Assembly (NCBI RefSeq): GCF_900107195.1
Contig: NZ_FNPB01000014.1
Span: 1 to 64,000 of the forward strand
Length of the DNA: 64,000 nucleotides
Origin: Halobellus clavatus
GTDB lineage: Archaea > Halobacteriota > Halobacteria > Halobacteriales > Haloferacaceae
Direction of reading: 5' to 3'
Both the position numbers and the translations under genes were made by a program. The notes below the pieces were generated by a model that saw only the letters and a list, made by a program, of their open reading frames with translations, was not told the DNA's origin and ran no database searches. Below are positions 7,664-15,701 of the stretch, one piece after another (position 1 is the first letter of the stretch; the number at the start of each line of letters is the position of its first letter).

Positions 7664-7693
7664 CGTGCTGAATTGAGGGCGCGTATCTCGTAT
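7664..7693 (+). repeat. 30-bp dispersed motif, copy 3
   Basis: GTGCTGAAT, five variable bases, then GCGCGTATCTCGTATG. It agrees with the copy at 3584-3613 at both ends (GTGCTGAAT and GCGCG-ATCT-GTA). It lies 32 bp after the recombinase gene, a position where a former attachment or transposition junction would be expected. Confidence 0.5.
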
Positions 7694-7830
7694 GAAGAGG
7701 GGGCAGATTGCGAACAGCCAATCGGTCGATAAAGGGGACTCACAAATCGATCTGTCTAGACAAACACTGTATTACACCGGGAATCCATTTACGCAGGATA
7801 CAGTCAGCAACTGAAAGATGTGCGAAAACA

Positions 7831-7844
7831 TATGCGTAAGCATA
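7831..7844 (+). promoter_or_regulatory. inverted repeat before the KaiC-like operon
   Basis: TATGC (7831-7835) and GCATA (7840-7844) form a dyad around GTAA, ending directly at the AT-rich stretch ACTAATATC that precedes the ATG at 7861. The position fits an operator for the three-gene signalling operon. The dyad arms are short, so chance cannot be excluded. Confidence 0.35.
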
Positions 7845-7860
7845 CTAATATCTGCGTACT

Positions 7861-9318
7861 ATGTATGAAGATAATCAAAACCGGGTCCCGACCGGTGTTC
7901 CAGGCCTAGACGATATCCTACACGGCGGTTATCTTCCTGAAACTGCTACCCTCGTCCGCGGACCACCTGGGTCGGGCAAGTCGATTTTCTCGTTGCACTT
8001 TCTCGCCGCTGGCATCAACGCTGACAAAATCGGGCTGTACATCAACCTCGGTGAGCCTGAAAACTACATCCGGGATACTGCCCGGGATTTCGAGTTCGAT
8101 ATCGACGCTCTCAATTTCCTCAATCTTTCCGCCTCTGGCGACCAGTTTCAGAGCGAAGAGACGTACACCCTGTTTGAGTCTGGTGAAGTGGAAACACCCT
8201 CACTCGTTGAGAATATTCGTACGGAGATTCAAGAAATCGACCCAGACTACGTAGTCGTCGATCCAGTTACCGAATTTCGGTATCTTGCTCCTGACGACCA
8301 CCAGTTCCGCTCACAGATCCTTGGACTCGTCAATTACCTCAAAAGCGAGGGTGCGACAGTCTTACTGACGTCTCAGGCTGCCGAGTCGATGCCCGACGAC
8401 GACCTCCAATTTCTGGTCGATGCTGTGATTAATCTGGGGGAAGAATCAGACCGTCGGACGCTTCACGTCTCGAAATTCCGCGGATCGTCTGTCAGATCCG
8501 GCCATCACACGCTCCAAATCACCGATGCGGGGATGCAGGTGTGGCCACGACTCAATCCCAACCGCCACGAGCGCGAGCGCACCTCAACAAAACTCTCCTC
8601 AGGGGTTCCTGAACTAGACTCGCTGCTATCGGGAGGGCTCACTACTGGCACGATGACGTTTCTGAGTGGGCCGACAGGCGTTGGCAAGACGACGACTGGC
8701 CTCCAGTTTATGAAGGAAGCTGCGGGACGGGGCCAACGCTCGGTCCTATATAGCTTCGAAGAGGATCGCCAGACGCTCTTCGAGCGTGCGGAAGCCGTCA
8801 ACATTCCCGTGAAAGATCTGATCGATCGGGGAACGCTCAAGGTAGAGGTGATCGGGCCAGAGGAACTCACAATCGACGAATTCACCTCTCAGATCCGATC
8901 GGAAGTCGAAGACAACGACGCGGAGATCGTGATGATCGACGGAACTAGCGGGTTCGAACAGTCGCTGCGGGGCGTCGGCACGGATCCGATGCAGCATCTC
9001 GTCAAGATCGGTCGCTATCTCCGGAATATGGGTGTAACAGGAATTGTCACCAACGAAGTTCACGAGATCACCGGTGAGTTCCGTGCGACCGACCAGGGGA
9101 TGAGTCACCTTGCCGACAGCATCGTCGTCCTACGCCAGGTGGAATACAAAGGATCACTCCGGAAAGTCATCGGCGTCCTCAAGATGCGTACGAGCGACTA
9201 CGAGAACCAACTCAGAGAACTGGAGATCACTGAATATGGGCTACGCGTCGGTGAACCGCTTCCCGAGCTCCGAGGAATTCTCACTGGCACACCAGCGTGG
9301 AACAACAATGAAGACTGA
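7861..9318 (+). CDS. KaiC-like two-lobe RecA-fold ATPase
   Basis: A 485-aa protein made of two RecA-like KaiC domains. Lobe 1 (about 8-235) has Walker A GPPGSGKS and Walker B-like YVVVDPVTE. Lobe 2 (about 245-475) has Walker A GPTGVGKT and EIVMIDGTS. The catalytic Glu pair of KaiC is kept in lobe 2 (LYSFEEDRQ) but altered in lobe 1 (LGEPENY). Archaeal KaiC-like proteins act in signalling rather than a proven clock. It starts an operon: the next gene starts 11 nt before its stop, and a histidine kinase follows with another overlap. A role as an ATP-driven partner of that kinase is an inference. Confidence 0.82.
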   Translation: MYEDNQNRVPTGVPGLDDILHGGYLPETATLVRGPPGSGKSIFSLHFLAAGINADKIGLYINLGEPENYIRDTARDFEFDIDALNFLNLSASGDQFQSEETYTLFESGEVETPSLVENIRTEIQEIDPDYVVVDPVTEFRYLAPDDHQFRSQILGLVNYLKSEGATVLLTSQAAESMPDDDLQFLVDAVINLGEESDRRTLHVSKFRGSSVRSGHHTLQITDAGMQVWPRLNPNRHERERTSTKLSSGVPELDSLLSGGLTTGTMTFLSGPTGVGKTTTGLQFMKEAAGRGQRSVLYSFEEDRQTLFERAEAVNIPVKDLIDRGTLKVEVIGPEELTIDEFTSQIRSEVEDNDAEIVMIDGTSGFEQSLRGVGTDPMQHLVKIGRYLRNMGVTGIVTNEVHEITGEFRATDQGMSHLADSIVVLRQVEYKGSLRKVIGVLKMRTSDYENQLRELEITEYGLRVGEPLPELRGILTGTPAWNNNED

Positions 9319-9544
9319 GCCACCGACGTCTGGACCCGCTGAGCCCCCCGGGGCAGCCTCGTCACCAGCACAAATCCTGCCGCTGCTCTCACAGACGGGA
9401 AGGCTTGCCGATTGGATACAAACACTGGGGCGGTACGGGGGCACACTCCAGATCAGCGATGCTGATATGTGCGAGACCAGCATCGAATTCGAACTCCCGA
9501 GAGCATTATCCACTGAGGTGACTCCTGTTGACAGATACTCCTGA
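9308..9544 (+). CDS. 78-aa protein between KaiC-like ATPase and histidine kinase
   Basis: The ATG at 9308 lies inside the end of the KaiC-like gene, and its stop lies 17 nt inside the following kinase gene, so the three are translationally linked. The N-terminal 20 residues are Pro/Ala-rich; the core reads ILPLLSQTGRLADWIQTLG and ends in a short acidic beta-like stretch. The phrase LPLLSQTG is echoed in the first residues of the downstream kinase (VLPLLSDTGNRKLL), so the two proteins may share a small N-terminal module. I do not recognise a family. The operon position suggests an adaptor between ATPase and kinase. Confidence 0.55.
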   Translation: MKTEPPTSGPAEPPGAASSPAQILPLLSQTGRLADWIQTLGRYGGTLQISDADMCETSIEFELPRALSTEVTPVDRYS

Positions 9545-11717
9545 AGCGGTTCCCAATGCTCGGAGTCGCGTTCTCCCGCTCCTTTCAGATACAGGCAATC
9601 GTAAGTTGCTCGTCAAATGGATCGACGATCACCCCTCGTACGAGGCCGTTGAGTTGGCGGAGAGTATCGACGACACCGATTTTGACGTGTGTGTTGTCGA
9701 TAAAGGAGCCTTTGAGGAACACCTTGCTGCGCTCCGGGCGAAGAAAACGAGATTGGCCCCCGTCTTGCTCCCATATCTTCTCTTGGTTCCGGAGAGTGGG
9801 TCAAAAATCATCGATACGGATGCCGGGCAGTTGACCGACAACGTGGTTACGGAGTCAATCGACGAGATCGTCACATTACCGATTCAGCAATCGGAACTGC
9901 ACTGGCGGTTGGCAGCTCTGCTTCGGCTCCGTGAGCAATCGCTCACATTACGAGAACGGGAACAGGAACTCGAACGGCAAGTCGATCTCTTCGAGAAGGC
10001 CCAAGATATTGCGAACGTCGGTGCTTGGGAGTATGATATTGAGGCTGAAAGCGGATGGTGGACTACCGAGGTGTCTCGTATCCACGCGCTCCCAGAGGAC
10101 ACAACGGCGTCTCCGGAGTTGAGCTTCCAGTATTACCATCCTGAGGACCGACCAATTCTCGAAGATGCATTTGAGAAAGCTGTTGAGCAAGGTGAGCCGT
10201 ACGATCTCGAAGTTCGACTCATCGATGCTGATGGCAGCCAACGATGGGTCCGAACGCGCGCTGAACCACAGCACGAGGACGGAGAACTGACCCGGGTTCG
10301 TGGGACAATGCAGGATATTACCGATCGCAAAGAGCGCGAACGCGACCTCCAGCGGATTAAGCGGGCGGTCGAATCTGCGGGCCACGCGATCTTCATCACC
10401 GACACGGATGGGACAATCGAGTACGTTAACCCGGCGTTCGAAGAGATGACCGGATACACCCAGTCAGAAGCCGTCGGGAAAACACCACACATATTGAACT
10501 CCGGCGAAATGTCAGACGAATATTTCGATGAGCTTTGGGAGACCATTCGTTCGGGCGACGTGTGGGAAGAAGAGATTGTTGACCGCCGGAAAAACGGTGA
10601 AAGGTACATCGTAATGCAGACCATTGCGCCGGTAACCGACGGTGATGACATCCACGCGTTCGTCGGAATCCAAGATGAGATCACAGAGCGCAAAGAACGA
10701 GAGGAGGCGCTCGCACGGCGGAGGCAGGCGATTGACGACGCGCCAGTTGGGATCAGTATCTCGGATCCCGACCAGGAAGAGAATCCGATGATTTACGTGA
10801 ACGATACGTTCGTGGACATAACGGGATACCCACGCGATGAGGTTCTCGGGAAGAATTGTCGATTCCTCCAAGGCGAGAACACTGACCCGGACACAGTCAC
10901 CAGAATCCGAGAGGCGATTGACGCCGAAGAGCCAGTCTCGGTCGAGATCCGCAATTATCGGAAGAATGGCTCGGAGTTTTGGAACCATCTCGAAATTGCG
11001 CCCGTGAGAAACGATGCCGGTGAGGTGATCAACTACGTCGGCTTCCAACAGGACGTGACCGAGCGGAAACAACGCCAAGAGCAGATAGCGGTTCTTGACC
11101 GGGTGCTCCGCCACAATCTGCGCAACGAAATGAACGTGATTCAAGGACAGGCCGAACTGATTCAGTCTGGAACCACGAGTGAGATTGGTGCCTCCGCTGG
11201 GAAGATTGTCGAAAAGAGCGACCAACTGCTCGGGCTGGCTGAAAAGGAACGGAAGATAACGGAGCTATTGCGTGATGAACCGATCCAGAAAGAGATTGAG
11301 ATCTGTGACCTGCTCCAGCAGATTACTTCCCGCTTAGAATCGGAGTACCCGGAAGCGACGATCGACGTTGACTGTTCTAAAGAAGTGACTACCAGGGCAA
11401 CAACAGAATTTGGACAAGCGATCAAGGAACTTGTTACGAACGCTGTCGTTCACGACGACTCGTCGTCGCCAGAGGTCACCCTCACTGTCAGCGAGGCCAA
11501 TGAGACTGTTCGGATCGATATAGAAGATACTGGGCCCAGGATCCCTGAAATTGAACGAAACGTATTGGTGGGCGAAACAGAGCAAACACCGCTGTACCAC
11601 GGTGGTGGCCTGGGATTGTGGCTGGTTAACCTGATCATCGCTCAGTCAGAGGGTGCGATTACTGTTGAGGAGAATTCGCCAACCGGTAATATCGTCAGCA
11701 TTGAACTGTCAAAGTGA
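9528..11717 (+). CDS. histidine kinase with receiver-like domain and three PAS domains
   Basis: A 729-aa protein with TTG start overlapping the previous gene by 17 nt. Residues 1-125 look like a degenerate receiver domain (FDVCVVDKGAFEEHL). Three PAS domains follow, at about 155-270, 275-395 and 400-520, each ending in a DITDRKERE-like linker. The H-box is LDRVLRHNLRNEMNVIQG (phosphoacceptor His in RHNLRN), typical of haloarchaeal soluble kinases. The ATPase domain has the N-box KELVTNAVVHDD and GGGLGLWLV. No membrane span is seen, so it senses in the cytoplasm; PAS 3 contains NCRFLQG, close to the flavin-binding LOV motif NCRFLQ. The output partner is unknown; the KaiC-like ATPase in the same operon is the obvious candidate. 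Confidence 0.82.
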   Translation: MTDTPEAVPNARSRVLPLLSDTGNRKLLVKWIDDHPSYEAVELAESIDDTDFDVCVVDKGAFEEHLAALRAKKTRLAPVLLPYLLLVPESGSKIIDTDAGQLTDNVVTESIDEIVTLPIQQSELHWRLAALLRLREQSLTLREREQELERQVDLFEKAQDIANVGAWEYDIEAESGWWTTEVSRIHALPEDTTASPELSFQYYHPEDRPILEDAFEKAVEQGEPYDLEVRLIDADGSQRWVRTRAEPQHEDGELTRVRGTMQDITDRKERERDLQRIKRAVESAGHAIFITDTDGTIEYVNPAFEEMTGYTQSEAVGKTPHILNSGEMSDEYFDELWETIRSGDVWEEEIVDRRKNGERYIVMQTIAPVTDGDDIHAFVGIQDEITERKEREEALARRRQAIDDAPVGISISDPDQEENPMIYVNDTFVDITGYPRDEVLGKNCRFLQGENTDPDTVTRIREAIDAEEPVSVEIRNYRKNGSEFWNHLEIAPVRNDAGEVINYVGFQQDVTERKQRQEQIAVLDRVLRHNLRNEMNVIQGQAELIQSGTTSEIGASAGKIVEKSDQLLGLAEKERKITELLRDEPIQKEIEICDLLQQITSRLESEYPEATIDVDCSKEVTTRATTEFGQAIKELVTNAVVHDDSSSPEVTLTVSEANETVRIDIEDTGPRIPEIERNVLVGETEQTPLYHGGGLGLWLVNLIIAQSEGAITVEENSPTGNIVSIELSK

Positions 11718-11819
11718 CAGTTTCTTGTTTGCTCAATACGCAGGCAAATTCTATCGGTTGGTTCAGGATTCATTTTGAGAAAATAACGCGGTCCCCGTGC
11801 TGACTACATCCTCTATATT

Positions 11820-11875
11820 CAGCAGTTCGTTCTTGACAGACTCCAAGCAGATGACGGCCCGGTGTGATACAGCAT
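11820..11875 (+). repeat. hicB leader, copy A of a 56-bp repeat
   Basis: 56 bp running into the first codons of hicB. They recur at 14509-14564 with 44 of 56 positions identical by my count. The opposite strand of both copies reads a similar peptide (AVSHRAVICLESVKNELL against AVSDRPVIYARSVRNELL), so the repeat may instead be the tail of an unknown gene on the minus strand. Confidence 0.5.
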
Positions 11876-12058
11876 TCGTTTGAAGTGACTGCCCAAGGTA
11901 AAACTCGAGACGTAGCACTTGATAATCTTGATGCCGTCTTTGAGACGGTAAAAGGCGATGGCGGGCGGTCTCCAACCGACGAGGAGATACGTGACCTCGG
12001 TGTTGATCCTGAAGTCGCTCGGTCACAGAGCGATGATCTTCCGGATGTCTTGCAGTAG
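11864..12058 (+). CDS. hicB: HicB-family antitoxin
   Basis: A 64-aa protein from GTG at 11864. The sequence (HSFEVTAQGKTRDVALDNLD, then PTDEEIRDLGVDPEVARSQ) matches the small HicB-like antitoxins of haloarchaea, which bind and neutralise the HicA ribonuclease and usually repress their own operon. The partner hicA starts 2 nt after its stop. The gene lies between two histidine kinase genes on the accessory island. Confidence 0.7.
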   Translation: MIQHSFEVTAQGKTRDVALDNLDAVFETVKGDGGRSPTDEEIRDLGVDPEVARSQSDDLPDVLQ

Positions 12059-12060
12059 CG

Positions 12061-12234
12061 ATGATGTCACGGAACTTTTCCGGTGAAGACGTGTATAAAA
12101 TGCTGGTGAACGTTGGGGTATTTCGGCACGTTCGTACCACAGGTGATCACCTGATTCTACGATGGGATCCACCAGAAAGCCACGAGAACACAGATCCGCG
12201 TACTGTGACTGTCCCGGCCCACGTATTGATCTGA
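12061..12234 (+). CDS. hicA: HicA-family toxin, apparently shortened
   Basis: A 57-aa protein (ATG at 12061 or 12064) 2 nt after hicB. MSRNFSGEDVYKMLVNVG and VRTTGDHLILRWDPPE match the double-stranded-RNA-binding-like HicA fold, with the catalytic His in TGDHLIL. Haloarchaeal HicA proteins that I know continue past VTVPAH with a further helix of some 20-30 residues; here the frame stops at VPAHVLI. The final beta strand and helix are therefore missing, and the toxin may be inactive or weakened. HicA cleaves mRNA at ribosome-free sites when not bound by HicB. Confidence 0.68.
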   Translation: MMSRNFSGEDVYKMLVNVGVFRHVRTTGDHLILRWDPPESHENTDPRTVTVPAHVLI

Positions 12235-12297
12235 GTTCATTCTCTTCGAAAGATAGCTTTCAAAACGATTTTGACGAGACCATCTCAATTGAATATA

Positions 12298-14496
12298 ATG
12301 GACAATTGCGATGGATCTATGAGAATTCTATATGTGGATGATGATCCGGAATTCGCAGAGATGGCGACGACGTTTCTTGAACGTAAAAATGACCGATTCG
12401 ACGTCGAGATCGAAACGTGCACAGATGAGGCGCTTGATCGGTTGGACAGCGAACTGTTCGACTGTATCGTCTCCGATTACGAGATGCCAGCACGGAATGG
12501 CCTCGAATTCTTGCAGGCCGTCCGAGAGGAGTATCCTGACCTCCCTTTCATTCTCTATACCGGCAAGGGTAGCGAGGAAGTCGCCAGCGACGCCATTTCG
12601 GCAGGTGTCACTGACTACCTGCAGAAGAAAACTGGGACCAGCCAGTACACCGTCCTTGCAAACCGGATCAGGAACGCGGTAGATAATTACTACGCCCAGA
12701 TCGAACTCGCCGAGCGAGAGAAGCGTCTCAACTTCTTTTTCGAGCAGTCACCGCTCGGCGTCATCGAGTGGGACGAACAGTTCGACTTCGTCCGTATGAA
12801 CGATGTCGCCGAAGATATCCTCGGATATACTCAGACTGATTTGCTCGGCCAGTCGTGGGAGAAGATCGTTCCTGATTCTGACCGGGATGCGGTAGCCGAT
12901 GTCGTGTCCGACCTTCTCGAAAACCAAGGGGGATACCGAAGCGTCAACAAGAACGTCCGAAAGGACGGCGATCGAATCACCTGCGAATGGCACAACCGCG
13001 TCGTAACCGATGAGGACGAAGCGGTCGTCGCCGTCTTCTCCCAGTTTCAGGACATCACCGAACGAAAGAGGCGCGAACAAGAACTTCAGGAGGAGCAGGC
13101 ATTAATTGAGCGAAGTCTCGATACGCTGGAAGACATCTTCTATTTCGTCGACACCGACGGCAACTTCCAACGGTGGAACAGTAAGTTGCCGGAACTAACC
13201 GGCTACACTGACGAGCAGATCGGATCGATGAACGCTCTTGAGTTCTTCGAAGGCGAGCACCGCGAGGCAATCAACCACTCGATCCACGAGATATTAGAGA
13301 CCGGCTCACACGTAACCGAAGCCGAGATTACGACTGCAGACGGGCGACAAGTCCCACACGAGTTCAGAGGAGTTCGGATGACGAACGACGAGGGAGAGCC
13401 GACGGGGATCATCGGTATCGCCCGCGACATCACTGAACGGAGGGAACGCGAGCGCCAGCTGGAACAACAAACCGAGGAACTGGATCAACTGGCGACGAAG
13501 TACGAAGTCCAGTACCGGACGCTGTTCGAGGAAGCCCCAGTGATGACGATTCTCACGCGATCCGAAAACGGACAGCCGATCATCGAGGACTGCAACAGCC
13601 AGTTCGTCGAGACGCTTGGTTACGATGAGGATGCGATCATCGGCAGCGAGCTCGCGGAGTTTTACACGCGCGAGTCAGCGGAGATACTGCTATCGGGAGG
13701 ATATAGCCGCTCGCTTGACGGACAGTTCACGAGAGAGAAACGCGGCCTCGTGACTATCGACGGTGAGGTTATTGAGACGGTCCTGCGTGCGGTTCCGCGC
13801 CGGACCGCTGAGGACGAAATCATCGGAACGGTAGCGATGTATATCGACATCACCGAACGTGAGTCGGTCAAGCGTGCGAACGAACGGCTCGAAGAGTTCG
13901 CGAGTGTCGTCTCACACGACCTGCGGAATCCGCTGAACGTCGCTACCGGGCGGCTCGAACTGGCCGCCAAGGAGTGTGACAGCGAACATCTCGACCGCCT
14001 CGAACAGGCACTTGGCCGGATGGCGGCGCTGATTGATAATCTCCTGACGCTAACCCGGGAAGGGAGAGAGGTGACCGACACTCAGCCGGTTGACCTCGCC
14101 ACGATGATCGATGGTTGCTGGGAGAACGTCGAGACGAACGAGGCGGTACTGATCACGAACATCGATCGAGGCGTTCGGGCCGACAGAAGTCGCCTCAAGC
14201 AGGTGTTTGAGAACCTGTTTCGGAACGCAGTCGAACACGGCGGGACGGACGTGACTGTGACGGTCGGGGAACTAGACGACGGGTTCTACATTGAGGACGA
14301 CGGGCCGGGGATTCCGTCCGGCGAGCGTGATGAGGTGTTCGAGGCCGGGTATTCGAGGTCATCGGAAGGAACTGGGTTCGGACTGAGTATCGTCGAACAG
14401 GTCGTCACTGCCCACAATTGGCAGATCCGTGTCACAGACGGGCCAGATGGCGGGGCCCGGTTCGAGATCACGGATGTCGAGTTCGTCGCTGCATAG
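12298..14496 (+). CDS. hybrid histidine kinase REC-PAS-PAS-PAS-HisKA-HATPase
   Basis: A 732-aa protein from ATG 12298 (ATG 12319 or TTG 12271 are alternatives; ATGs at 12298 and 12319 both precede RILYVDDDPEF). REC domain about 8-125: acidic pocket DDD, phosphoacceptor Asp in CIVSDYEMP and conserved Lys in YLQKKTG. Three PAS domains follow (about 145-265, 275-395 and 415-520). The HisKA H-box is FASVVSHDLRNPLNVATG, and the HATPase has FRNAVEHGG, EDDGPGIP and GTGFGLSIV. No transmembrane segment. Its catalytic half closely resembles the chromosomal kinase at 56019-57059. No response regulator is adjacent, so its own REC domain may take part in the relay. Confidence 0.85.
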   Translation: MDNCDGSMRILYVDDDPEFAEMATTFLERKNDRFDVEIETCTDEALDRLDSELFDCIVSDYEMPARNGLEFLQAVREEYPDLPFILYTGKGSEEVASDAISAGVTDYLQKKTGTSQYTVLANRIRNAVDNYYAQIELAEREKRLNFFFEQSPLGVIEWDEQFDFVRMNDVAEDILGYTQTDLLGQSWEKIVPDSDRDAVADVVSDLLENQGGYRSVNKNVRKDGDRITCEWHNRVVTDEDEAVVAVFSQFQDITERKRREQELQEEQALIERSLDTLEDIFYFVDTDGNFQRWNSKLPELTGYTDEQIGSMNALEFFEGEHREAINHSIHEILETGSHVTEAEITTADGRQVPHEFRGVRMTNDEGEPTGIIGIARDITERRERERQLEQQTEELDQLATKYEVQYRTLFEEAPVMTILTRSENGQPIIEDCNSQFVETLGYDEDAIIGSELAEFYTRESAEILLSGGYSRSLDGQFTREKRGLVTIDGEVIETVLRAVPRRTAEDEIIGTVAMYIDITERESVKRANERLEEFASVVSHDLRNPLNVATGRLELAAKECDSEHLDRLEQALGRMAALIDNLLTLTREGREVTDTQPVDLATMIDGCWENVETNEAVLITNIDRGVRADRSRLKQVFENLFRNAVEHGGTDVTVTVGELDDGFYIEDDGPGIPSGERDEVFEAGYSRSSEGTGFGLSIVEQVVTAHNWQIRVTDGPDGGARFEITDVEFVAA

Positions 14497-14508
14497 GTTC
14501 TCTCCGTC

Positions 14509-14564
14509 CAGCAGCTCGTTCCTGACAGATCTCGCGTAGATGACGGGGCGATCTGATACAGCAT
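14509..14564 (+). repeat. hicB leader, copy B, joined to an Orc1/Cdc6 scrap
   Basis: Second copy of the 56-bp sequence found before hicB (11820-11875). It starts 13 nt after the kinase stop and ends with the equivalent of the first hicB codons (ATACAGCAT), after which the sequence changes abruptly into an Orc1/Cdc6-like fragment. It looks like a lost second hicB locus with a recombination joint near 14565. Confidence 0.5.
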
Positions 14565-14568
14565 CTGT

Positions 14569-14895
14569 CTGCGCCGTGCGATCCGTGACGCCGTCGAGAG
14601 CGGTGCGGAGACCCTGACCACCGAGCGCGTCCAAGCCGTCCGAGAGGACGCCCGTGAGGAGATCCACGAGCGGAACGTCGACACGCTCGGGACCCATCAG
14701 CGCCACCTCTACGAGATCATCAGCGAAGCCGGCGAAATCTGCGCGGAAGATCTTCACGCTCGGTATGAGGGCCGCGTCGCCGGGCCGCGGGCGAAGTCCA
14801 CCCGTCGGAACTACCTCCAGTCGCTGGAGCACTACGACCTGATCGAGTCCGCGGGCTCGACGAGGGCGCGGCGCTATCGACACCGAGCACCCTGA
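14569..14895 (+). pseudogene. Orc1/Cdc6-like replication initiator, C-terminal fragment
   Basis: An open frame of 108 codons without a start, ending at TGA 14893-14895. It reads LRRAIRDAVESGAETLTTER, later THQRHLYEIISEAGEICAED and RNYLQSLEHYDLIESAGS. This is the winged-helix C-terminus of haloarchaeal Orc1/Cdc6 proteins (the origin-recognition domain); the AAA+ ATPase part is missing. The upstream joint follows a copy of the hicB leader. No origin repeats were recognised nearby. The fragment suggests that a replicon with its own initiator once sat here. Confidence 0.7.
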
Positions 14896-14924
14896 CCTTC
14901 TGCGGTGTCAAAGAACCCTCATTT

Positions 14925-14977
14925 CGGTGTTTATTTCACGGTTTCACGGCTGAACCAGCTGTGAGACTCTGCTTGCG
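14925..14977 (+). repeat. direct repeat, right copy (partner 3485-3537)
   Basis: Starts CGGTGTTTATTTCACG, 30 bp after the stop of the Orc1/Cdc6 fragment. It has 43 of 53 positions in common with 3485-3537. TTCACGG occurs twice in a row here (TTCACGGTTTCACGG). Confidence 0.6.
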
Positions 14978-15009
14978 TCTTGACAGAGTTCCTGCTCAAT
15001 TCCCGGTTC

Positions 15010-15162
15010 CTAGCCGTGGTAAGTCACACCCAGAACCGCCCCACACTCGGTACAACACCACGTGTCGTGCTCGGCACTGCTTGTCGGATCGTCATATGGC
15101 GTTCCCAGTCCGGACCCCTCATTGAATTGCGTCTCACAACTTGGACAGTGAGGTGTTTCCAT
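15010..15162 (-). CDS. 50-aa zinc-ribbon protein
   Basis: ATG at 15162, stop at 15010-15012. The protein reads METPHCPSCETQFNEG at the start and CCTECGAVLGVTYHG at the end: CxxC, about 27 residues, then CxxC, a compact zinc ribbon. A TATA-like run (AAAATATAAG on the minus strand, about 15195-15204) lies some 35 nt upstream. Too short for common gene finders. Similar micro zinc-ribbon proteins are abundant in haloarchaea; no function is assigned. Confidence 0.6.
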   Translation of the reverse strand: METPHCPSCETQFNEGSGLGTPYDDPTSSAEHDTWCCTECGAVLGVTYHG

Positions 15163-15302
15163 AGTCAATAGTACGGTTCAACCATTGAATCTTATATTTT
15201 GTGTCGGTAGTTGGTAATCTATGTCGACAAGTAGATAACATTTGAAATCAGTTAGATCGTGCGTCCTAAGCACTGTACTGAGCGAATAGCCCTTGGGGAC
15301 GT
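15163..15302. other. intergenic gap, 140 bp
   Basis: Contains the promoter region of the 50-aa zinc-ribbon gene and otherwise nothing I can identify. Confidence 0.4.
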
Positions 15303-15701
15303 CTATCGATATTCCTCGACGTCGACGACGCGCTTGGTCTCCTCGTGGGTCAAATCCCCGTCAGCGGAGACGACCGGCGCGCCCCACTCGCGACCGACGG
15401 CGGCCACGAGACCGTCGACACCATCAAGGTACGGTCCACCGGGTTCGATCTCGTCGGCGATCCTTGCGGCCGTCTCGGCGAGTTCCTCATTTACCGAGAC
15501 GACCTCACCCCAGCCAAAGGCCTCGATGGCCTCGTTGACCTCACCATCGGGGTGGTTTCCGACGCCGACTATGGTCTCGGCGTAGGCTGGTGTCGGGATA
15601 ATCCAGGTCTCGTCGTCGCCGCCGTTAGCCTCGTAGTACTCTTTCGTCGCTGGGACACCGCTGAGATAGTCGATAAGAAAGTTCGCGTCGAGGACCTTCA
15701 T
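15303..15701 (-). CDS. vapC: VapC-type PIN-domain toxin
   Basis: A 132-aa PIN-domain ribonuclease. The start at 15701 is chosen because it yields the canonical N-terminus MKVLDANFLIDYL and overlaps the antitoxin stop by 4 nt. The acidic active-site residues are visible: Asp in LDANFLIDYL, Glu in AYAETIVG, Asp in LDGVDGLVAA and Asp in VSADGDLTH. VapC toxins cut tRNA or rRNA when free of VapB. The gene follows its antitoxin in a two-gene operon on the island. Confidence 0.85.
   Translation of the reverse strand: MKVLDANFLIDYLSGVPATKEYYEANGGDDETWIIPTPAYAETIVGVGNHPDGEVNEAIEAFGWGEVVSVNEELAETAARIADEIEPGGPYLDGVDGLVAAVGREWGAPVVSADGDLTHEETKRVVDVEEYR

Noticed and set aside
14569-14977. Replication origin next to the Orc1/Cdc6 fragment
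   Set aside because: I looked for repeated origin-recognition-box-like sequences on both sides and saw none; only the TTCACGG doublet and the direct repeat are present.
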